Positions 55,900 through 64,000 of a stretch of DNA of 64,000 nucleotides are shown here, in pieces. Source of the stretch: Copromyces sp. CBS 386.78 (lineage: Eukaryota > Ascomycota > Sordariomycetes > Sordariales > Sordariaceae). Location: contig MU839118.1 of NCBI GenBank assembly GCA_030685235.1, forward strand, positions 62,001 through 126,000, read 5' to 3'. The translations under genes and the position numbers were made by a program. Numbering within the stretch: the stretch's first letter is position 1; the number at the start of each line of letters is the position of its first letter. Below the pieces are notes generated by a model. It worked only from the letters and a program-made list of their open reading frames with translations. It had not been told where the DNA came from and did not search any database.

Positions 55900-57300
55900 G
55901 ACGACCTTCCTATAAATACCTTTAAATAACAATTCTAACGGGTATTTGCACTTAAATTCCTTTACCTTCTCCTTCGAATTCCTTATAAATTCCGTACGCA
56001 GTTCCCAAATATTATCTTTATTTTGAAAGCCGGTCTATTTAATTAAATATTTCATATTTAATAAACTTTAATTCCTTACTACTAAACTTTTAATTTCCTA
56101 TTCCTCTTAATTATTAATTTTAATAAGCTTCGGCGGTGGTACTTTTCGGTTAAACGGGTCCGGACCCTATACCGATTTATAAAAATAGGTTACTAAAATA
56201 ACCGGGTATATACGCCAAATTCTTAGCAAATTAAGTTTATAAGTTAAAGGGCCGACCTTCTTTAAGATCCGGTATAGTCCTATACGTTCGGCAGAAAATT
56301 TCTTCTTCGGGGCGCTTGGCAAATAGTAACCTTTACTAAATCGAAAATAAATTTTATTACTAATTTTAAATATAATTGGCGAATATTTAATATTGTATTA
56401 TTCTTTAATAATTATACCGGCCCGATTAATAAATTTTATAATTTCTAATTGGAATTTTTGACGGATTAACGTAAAAGACTCTATAATTAATACTTCCTTT
56501 ATATTTAATACTAATAAATTAAATACTATTCGAAGTTTAAATCCGTATACTAATTCGTTAAGAAATAAACCGATTATTAATTATATAGTATTATTTAGGT
56601 TATATTATAGGGCGGCCAATATTAACATTTATAAAAATATATTAGTAACGTATTATATACGGATTACCATTTCGGCTATTTAATTTATATATTTAAATTA
56701 ACCGTCCGTCTAAATATAATAGGCCATTGAAAAAAAAAGATTAATAGCTAAGGCTTCGAAAATATTCCTCCAAATCCCAAAAATAAACTTTAGATTTCGG
56801 TTATTAATAATAATAACCGGCAAACCCTAATTACAATATTATAAAATTTATAATAAAACGACTACCTATTCTTTCGTCCCGTACATCGAATAACCTGCTA
56901 ATAATAGGACTTTCTTACTAAATTTATAGGTTATAATATATATAATATTAAATTCGTCGAATTTTAGAAGGGACTATATAGTATTAATAGATTTGATTAT
57001 AGGTATATTAATAATAAAATTTATTGTAATTATATAATAAAGTTGTAGGAACGTTCGAATTAGTAATAATTCGCCGGATATTAATTATCAGTCTTATTAA
57101 TTTTAATAATATACCTGGCAATATTTAACGTATTCTCGGACTATCTAAGTTTTACATCTTATATAAAATTGCGATAAATTTACTATTATATAATTAATAT
57201 TAAAATAATATTTTTCGTTGTAAATTAATTCTAGTATTTTTTATATATAAGCGCGAAAAATATATAGGCGCCTTTCGTCTAAATAATTGACGTAGAAGAA
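55900..57300 (-). pseudogene. Integrase C-terminus, GPY/F module and chromodomain relic
   Basis: Reading right to left, the integrase end is recognisable by L-N-E-L-V-Y-G-F (about 56560), then K-K-F-S-A-E-R-I-G-L-Y-R-I-L-K-K-V-G-P (about 56310-56250), the GPY/F module of gypsy integrases, then a Pro-rich linker with G-P-D-P-F-N-R-K-V-P-P-P. A chromodomain follows at about 56080-55940, with Y-L-I-K and N-I-W-E-L landmarks, in which the W of the K-W-x-G-F motif is now a TAG stop. Chromodomains of such elements read histone H3 methylation and target integration to heterochromatin, which fits its place inside silent DNA. Confidence 0.8.
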
Positions 57301-59250
57301 AAGGCTATCATTAATCACGTAAAAACTAGTTAAAAGGTTGGGCTTCTTACTTAAATAACGTATATATATATAACTTAGAATATTAATATTCGTAATCAAC
57401 TGTAAAATTCTATTATACTTTAGATTAGCAGGGTAAATATTTATAAATATTTATTTAAAGGCGGGAATAATAATTGGTAAAATTGTCCGAATATTTGGGG
57501 AAACTTCTACGTATATAAAGGAAAAGGCGTTAAAATTTTCTAAATAACCGAAATAAGATTAGATATTAGTAAATTCGTCTAATAAATCATTATTATTAGC
57601 GGCTTTAATAATAGGTAACCTTAATAAAGCGTTGGGTATAATATTTAATAGTTTTAAAATATAAAGGATATTCAAATTAAACTAAAATACCTAATTGGTA
57701 AAGTTAACGAATTTAAAGTTTACTTTTACTAAATCTATCGTTCTCAAAAATATATACTTGATAATACTAATAATAGAAGTATAATCTATAATAATATTTA
57801 TAAATCGAATGTTAAATTAGACTATCTTCTATAATTTTCGTAGTACCTAAATAATAGTAGCGATTTTTACCTTTATTAAATTGTATTTCTTCTCTATTAA
57901 GGTCGTTAATTTTAATAGGAAATAAATAGGCTTAATTATCGTTAATAGGATCTTATTTATACTAAAAATTAATTCGCCATCCTATTTATATTTAAATTAG
58001 AAGATATAAATACTATATACTATACTATTAACGTTAATTTTAATAAATAATATATCCGTTTTAACGTAATAATATAAATACGCTTAATTATACAAATTTT
58101 CCTACATACTACAAAAGGCTTCGAACTCTTCTTTAGTAGGCTCAAACTTAACTTTAGAAATATACGCCTTTTTTACCTATTTTATCGCTCCTAATTTTAG
58201 ATCTCCCGATTCTTATATTCGTTTTAATAGTTCCGTTTTCTTGCGGTTAAATAACTCCTCTTTTACAGCGAACTATAATATCCTTTAATACAACTAACTA
58301 GCTATACTTAAATAAGTCTCTAAAATATTTAATATATTAAAGAAATTAAATTTTTAGAACGTTTTAATACAATCCTCTATATATTAATAACCTTAACCGT
58401 TAATAATACTATTAAGAAGTTAAACGGATAGGAAAATTGCAAATAATTTATAGGCGCTAATATAGACGCAATATTTATTAAAGAATGCTATTACAATACT
58501 AATATACTCTAAATACTTCTCTTTAATATTGCTAAAAATAATAATATTGTTAATATAAATACGTATAAATAATCGGTAATCGAAGAACAATCGGTCCATA
58601 AAACATTATATAAATATAGGCAAATTTTTAAAACCTATTAGAATAATATTAGATTATTCGAGCCCGCGAGGGCTAATTACTACTATACGATTACAATAGA
58701 ACATAAAAACTGGTAATTAGTAGAAAAATCCGGTAATATTAAAAATATTAAAGAATTTCTTATTAACTATTCTATTAATTATATCTTCCTAATCGGATAA
58801 TAGGTAAATATCTAATATTATAATATTATTTAGGGGGCGAAAATTAACAATTATTTAAGGTTTATTAACGCCATTAATTTTCCGCTATACAATAAAAATA
58901 AAGTATACAATAGGAGTAGGCTATAATATAAAGGATATTTTACCCTATATATATAATTTATTGTACTCCTTATTAAAGAATTCGCAATCTTTAACTCCTA
59001 ATAAGTAGGATTTAACGATTCTCCGCTAATTTTACTATCCTTTAACGAAATCTATACGTATTTTATCTTCCTCCTTTATTAGAACAATCCTCCAATTTCT
59101 AAAAACGTCGACGTACTTATTTAGAAAGCTCTTTATTTACTAGGTAAAGTCGGGGTTGTTATTATAAATATTAATACCTACTTCGGAGAGAATAGATTCA
59201 ATATTGTTAAATTTATTTAATTTATACAATAGGACGTTAAAAGCCTCTTT
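57301..59250 (-). pseudogene. Reverse transcriptase/RNase H relic of the nested element
   Basis: The reverse transcriptase is identified by a minus-strand F-M-D-R-L-F-F-D-Y segment followed by the catalytic box at 58546-58557, which reads Y-I-N-N instead of Y-[IV]-D-D. Both aspartates are lost by G-to-A changes, so the enzyme would be inactive even without the stops. Downstream the box continues with an I-I-I-F-S-N-I-K-E-type segment typical of gypsy elements. RNase H should lie at about 57300-58100; I see protein-like frames there but no clear motif. Confidence 0.75.
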
Positions 59251-59699
59251 CTAAATTATTACTTCCTTATTATCTTCGGTACTTCGATCGATATATATAG
59301 CGTACTACTTAGAGGAAAGGCTAACTTATATTTTAAGGGCTAAATAAGCCACGTTAAATATATTAAGAAATATAATTATTTTAATAATTTTAAGCGACGG
59401 GCGTATAATTATACTAATATAGGTATTTATAAAAATAAAAAGGTTATTATTAAAATAATTTAAATATAAAATTATTTTAAAGGTTTTATTATCTATTGTA
59501 ACGTCTAATAAATTAGGTAATTAAATATGAAAATTATAAATAGAACATTTATTTAAAGAGCGCTAATTATTAAATTAGACGTTATACTAAACTGGAAGGA
59601 TACCGGAACAATAAATTAGAAAGATTATATTTTATTTAGCGAAAACTTTAATAATAAAAGTATCCTCTCCCGATTCGTCCTTTTTAGAAAAAACCTTAC

Positions 59700-60850
59700 C
59701 CTATACTTTTATACTAAATACAAATTTAAACGAATAAAAAACAATATTAAAATTAAATTTAATATTATAATTACAAAGAAAATCCATTCCTAGTAATATA
59801 TTTAAGCCTAATTCCTTAATTACTAACGTAGAAATCTAAAAATAGCCGTTAACTTTAATGCTATTAACCCTCCCTTCTATATAAAAATTAAATTCGGCTA
59901 TAATATTAATAACTATTTTCGAATTAATTCTATTTATAACGTTCGGCGGGAATTTAATATATTAAATATTAAGGGAAAACTTTTCAATAAACGCCCGATT
60001 TACTACCGTTAAAAAATACTTAAAATTAAGATAAATAGTAATAGGAAGTGTATTTAAGTTCGACTTAATATCGACCTTTAAATATAATATAGCCTTCTAT
60101 AAGTTTATTATTCCGTTTTAAATAGTAATATCCGTAATAACCTCGATAATCTATCCTTCTATAAAAGCTAATAGAACGTATTAATTTTTATATTAAATAT
60201 CTAATAATTTAAGCTTCCGACTATCTACTAAAATAAGTAATTTTAATGTAATGTCCGCTTCCTTTACCTTCCTACCCTTATTTAAAACCTTTTAGAAAAT
60301 TCCAAGTAAAGTATTTTTAACTTTAAACGAAGGATTAAATAATTTATAAAATATTTAAGCTATTTCTAAACGTTTAGGAACTATAGTAAAACTAGAATTA
60401 AATAATAAATTTAACAATAGGAATTCGTTTTTATTATTATATTCGGTACTTATAATAAGTATAGTATTAATAATAATAATAAAAATTATATAATTTAACG
60501 TTAGGGTCGTAGAAATTTAAAATACATTACTAAATATATTAGTATAAAGTATAGAAGAATTAATAAAATAAGTAAAAAAAAGTATTATTATGTTTAACGG
60601 CGGAATTATTTATATTAAACTTAATTACCTCCTCCTCAAAATTACCTATAAAATAATAATTTTAACTCTCCAAATAATTAACCTTATCCTCTATTTTAAA
60701 TTCGTCTTCAAAGATAATAACGCTACTAATATAAATATAATAACCGTCCCGAAATTTAATCTATTTACTAAACTTCTTCCTAATACGCTAATAATAATTA
60801 CCCGAATTAATAATACTAGACTTATCAAAATTATCGCCAATCCTCCAGAA
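59700..60850 (-). pseudogene. Protease region relic of the nested element
   Basis: Near 59777-59797 the minus strand reads L-L-G-M-D-F-L, the conserved end of the Ty3/gypsy aspartic protease (family form I-L-G-M-D-W-L). The stretch from about 60850 to 60000 joins gag to protease and holds protein-like frames with RIP-type stops. The catalytic Asp-Ser/Thr-Gly itself was not identified. Confidence 0.55.
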
Positions 60851-63409
60851 TAGAAATCTAAAATAATTTCTTTTAGTAAATCTATTATTATTCAAAAAAA
60901 AATCCTTCTTATACATTCCTTTATTCTTACCCCAAAACCTAACGTAAACGGCAAATATAGTATCTAACTCAATTACATTTTCAAAGTCGTTATCGAAAAC
61001 GAAGTAAACTAAGCGAAGACCTTTAGCAAAATCGATAAACTTACCCCAAATTAAATTAACTTTTTCTTCAACATTATTAATATACTATTTAAAAATATAT
61101 CCAAGGGCAAATTTAATACAATAGGACTTCAATTTAAAGTATAAACTAATCTAAAAATAAATATACAATTAAAAATTAATTAAATTACTCTATAATCGTA
61201 TATATTTGAATAATTCTATAGAAAAATCATATAACGCTAAATTACCTTTCTTATTAAATTTAATGGTAAAATAGTAGGTATCGAACTACTTCTATACTTA
61301 ATCAGGTTTAATTCTAAAAATATAGTAAAAAGTTTCAATAATTTTATTTAAATTACTACTAAATTTAACGCATTTACCCTAAAAGAGCGTACTAATCTAC
61401 TAAAAAAAGGCAATACTATATAATAAATATTGAAAATTATTAATAATTACTTCGCATCGCTCAATATAAATTAAAATTAAATCTTCGAACGAATTAGTAA
61501 ATAAATAACAATTAATAAAAATATTAATCTTACTATCTATATAAATTCTATAATACTTCTTATCTTTAAAGGCGTTAAAATAGAATATTCCAATATTAAA
61601 AAACTTCTATTAAATCTATTTATTATTAATAATATTAATAAAAGTAATCGATTTTCCGTTTTCACACTCTTTAAACTCGGTAATACAAATATAAATCTCC
61701 TTAAGTATATTATTAAAGAGAAGGGCATTTTCCAATATAATACTAATATTATTAACCTCTTCTAACGGATAAGAAGAATCGGAAAAATTATCGGTAAAAT
61801 ATATTAAAGTACGCTATTTATTATTAGGAAGAATACTTTAACAATTATTAAAACGCAATAAAGGGAAACCCTATTAAGTGGGAATAAATTAACCGTTAAT
61901 AAATTAAATTAATAGAATATAAGCCGAAAAAATCTATATAGAAGTAAATTAAACAAAAACCCTAAACGCCTAGGTTAACATTCACTAAATTAATCGAACT
62001 TAATTAACTTATTCGATAAGGCGGGTACATTATTTAACCTAACGATTACATTTCTCAGCTTCATTATTATTAACAAGCTATTAATCCTATTCAGTAATTT
62101 CTTCGGGAATTATACCACTATTAATAATATTTTTAAGGATTAAACTATAACGTCCTATAACTAATAGAAAATTATTAATATATATATAAACAAGTAAATA
62201 ATTAAAATTAATAATTAATAATTAATAATTAATATAATTAATCCAAAGATTTTTCATACGACTTATAAAATTAATAATATCCTAAAGGTCCTTAACGCTA
62301 ATTATAATAAAATTAGCAATAGGACTAGAAATACTAAAACGCCAAAGCCAATTTATTATTGTATAGTCAGAAAGCTAACCGGAATACTGCTATATAACTA
62401 TAAAAACTATAAAGCTAAACCTTAACTTTATATTATTTTTAATAAAACGTAAAATATTTTAAATAGGATTAATAAAATAAATAAGAAATTTATCAGCTAT
62501 AATAGATTCTAACAATTAATTTATATAATTTTACTACTACTTTTACACGAATCGAATTAACGCCTCTACTTATACTATATTTATAAAAGCCTTCGTAATA
62601 GAATTAATAGTAAACTTCTTAATAAGGGTAGCGGCGGCATCTATTATTAAATTTATTCGGAAAATAATAAATTTAATAAGCGAGAACGGGCGAACGTAAA
62701 TTTTAATCGATTAGATAAATAGTACGTTGGCTATAATAACGGAAGCCTTAGAAGGAGCTAGTAAGAACGGTAGCGCATCGATTATTTTAACTGTATTAGA
62801 AAAATTAGAATCGTTAGGATTTTAAGAATTAGCAATAGAAGAAGCGTTAATACTTTTAAAAATTAATATATAAATAATAATATTAACAATATTTTCGCCC
62901 GTATTATAAAGAGCGGGCGGAGGAGATAATAGTTAAACCTAATCTATTTCTACTTTTATAATTTCTTTTACCTTTTTACATTCCTTCTTTAAATTTATAT
63001 AAAAAGTTTACTAATACTTCTTACTTAACTATATAAATTATCTATCTACCTTTCCAAAAGGCCAAATTTAATAAATCGGCACTAAATAATTATTAATTAA
63101 ATTACAATATTTATATAGGACGAATACTACTTCCTTATTAACTACATTATAATCGACAACCCAGCCTTTATCGTAATTATTAACAACGAATTTCTTAGGC
63201 CAATTTTCATCAACTCCAATATAGCTGTCTTCCTTAAAATAAAACTACGTAGCTTCAATAATAAGATCACCGGCCACTATAATAAAATATTCCTCATAAT
63301 AAATTTAAAGTTACTTAATAACGAATTAATAAATTTATTATACTTTATAAGTGATTTAATCGTCCCAAAATTTAAAGGCCAATTTAAGTTCACTATTATT
63401 CTCGGCCAT
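60851..63409 (-). pseudogene. Gag relic of the nested element
   Basis: An ATG at 63409 (minus strand, 229 bases inside the 5' LTR) opens a frame starting M-A-E-N-N-S-E-L-K that stays readable for long stretches with only TAA/TAG interruptions. The part at about 61700-60850 gives more than 250 codons in one frame, rich in Lys, Asn, Phe and Tyr, consistent with a capsid domain. No Cys-knuckle was found. The ORFs visible on the plus strand here (60590-60853) are shadows. Confidence 0.6.
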
Positions 63410-63637
63410 TTTAAAGGCTAACCGTCAGATTTAAATAAATAAAATATATAAAAAAAGGGGTAAAAATATTATTTAAAAAGGTTTTACATTAAAGAAATTA
63501 ATTCGAATAAATTAAATAAATAATAATAAATCTAATAAATTGTTATCAAGACTATTATAAAGAATACAATCTCCCCCTTTACAAAAGGAAGAAAAAGGAA
63601 TAATAAGGTCGGTTTAAACTAAACTATAAGTATTATT

Positions 63638-63984
63638 TATTAGGCAAAGAGAATCTTTATAAATAATATTATAAATAATAATGATAATAAAAGATAAAGA
63701 ATGCGATTAATTATTGGACAGAATAATAATACGTAATAATAGGCGACAATATTATTAAAGGAAGCGTAAAGCAATACTAACGAAAGCCTCAACCTAGAAC
63801 CTTACATACGACTTTATAGAGTATAAATAAAATAAACGTTAGGTTAATATAATATAAATTAATAATCCAGTTAACCTTGACGGAGGTTAACTAAGGAGCA
63901 CTCTTATATAGCATGGACCGCTCAGATGAGCGCATACTAAAATAGAGCGGGTCATCCGGGCATCTGCCCAGAATTCCCCTAACA
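63638..63984 (-). repeat. Right (5') LTR of the nested element, 347 bp
   Basis: Same length as the left LTR. Its right-hand 100 bases (63880-63984) are strikingly spared from RIP (GC-rich pieces such as GGGTCATCCGGGCATCTG), while the left-hand part is more AT-rich than the other LTR. A TATATAAGAG promoter-like box on the minus strand (63901-63911) and a CGCTCAGATGAGCG palindrome (63930-63943) are retained. Confidence 0.9.
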
Positions 63985-63989
63985 ATATA
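63985..63989. repeat. Target site duplication, right copy (ATATA)
   Basis: Matches 52706-52710. The remaining bases to 64000 belong to the interrupted outer element. Confidence 0.75.
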
Positions 63990-64000
63990 TAAACGGAATA

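Larger units (their letters stand above)
52711..63984 (-). mobile_element. Complete nested chromovirus LTR retrotransposon, RIP-inactivated
   Basis: The 11,274-bp element is bounded by two 347-bp direct repeats starting TGTT/TATT and ending AACA/AATA, with ATATA duplicated outside. A purine tract (AGAGGGGGAAA on the minus strand, 53058-53068) abuts the left LTR, so the element reads right to left. Relics in minus-strand order are gag (from 63409), protease (near 59785), reverse transcriptase (catalytic box near 58550), RNase H region, integrase with GPY/F module, and chromodomain (near 56000): the Ty3/gypsy chromovirus order. Extra protein-like sequence lies between the chromodomain and the 3' LTR. 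Stops are spread through all frames, mainly as TAA/TAG, so the copy is dead. It sits inside the outer plus-strand element. Confidence 0.85.

Noticed and set aside
60590..60853. 87-codon plus-strand ORF in the AT-rich block
   Set aside because: Opposite strand of the nested element's gag/protease region; AT-only composition makes short open frames by chance.
61537..61728. 63-codon minus-strand ORF
   Set aside because: Out of frame with the longer gag relic that runs through the same bases; chance frame.

Overview
The window looks like nuclear DNA of a filamentous ascomycete of the Neurospora/Sordaria type. Genes carry short introns with GTRNGT donors, CTAAC-like branch points and CAG/TAG acceptors. 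Starts have a CAMMATG context, and intergenic spaces are long and rich in GGTAGGTACC-like motifs. The last 15 kb is an AT-rich block whose transposon relics carry nearly exclusively C-to-T and G-to-A changes, the signature of repeat-induced point mutation (RIP). Species assignment is inference; no rRNA or tRNA gene was recognised.

Layout. 0-5.5 kb: small lineage-restricted genes on the minus strand (663-1088, 2362-2822 and a 398-codon ORF at 4211-5407), separated by diverged copies of the same intergenic block. 8.0-9.9 kb: a five-exon GT15 alpha-1,2-mannosyltransferase (Golgi glycosylation). 16.0-17.1 kb: a two-exon Myb/SANT-like protein. 21.0-23.3 kb: a four-exon dihydroxy-acid dehydratase family enzyme without an obvious mitochondrial presequence. 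31.3-32.7 kb: a glutamine/proline-rich protein ending in two Myb repeats, possibly with a distal first exon at 29.9 kb. 36.03-36.89 kb: a candidate TA-flanked inverted-repeat element filled by a RIP-mutated minisatellite. 39.1-40.7 kb: a GPI-anchored CRH-type cell-wall transglycosylase (GH16). 42.2-43.6 kb: an unresolved gene or relic. 44.4-46.1 kb: a Clr5-domain protein. 47.3-49.0 kb: a PTH11/rhodopsin-fold seven-helix membrane protein. The gene-free stretches between these hold microsatellites, long pyrimidine-rich leaders and ORFs that look like chance.

48.98-64.0 kb is RIP-mutated heterochromatin-like DNA. A plus-strand Ty3/gypsy-like relic (Q/N-rich gag, then a protease-like frame) is interrupted at 52,710 by a complete nested LTR retrotransposon on the minus strand (52,711-63,984; two 347-bp LTRs; ATATA target duplication). 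The inner element is a chromovirus: gag, protease, reverse transcriptase, integrase with GPY/F module, and chromodomain. Between the chromodomain and its 3' LTR it carries about 2.4 kb of further protein-like sequence that I cannot assign, the most intriguing feature of the window.

The genes do not form one pathway. The mannosyltransferase and the CRH enzyme both serve the cell surface, and the Myb and Clr5 proteins are probable regulators. Exon boundaries were placed by eye and checked for reading-frame consistency only.
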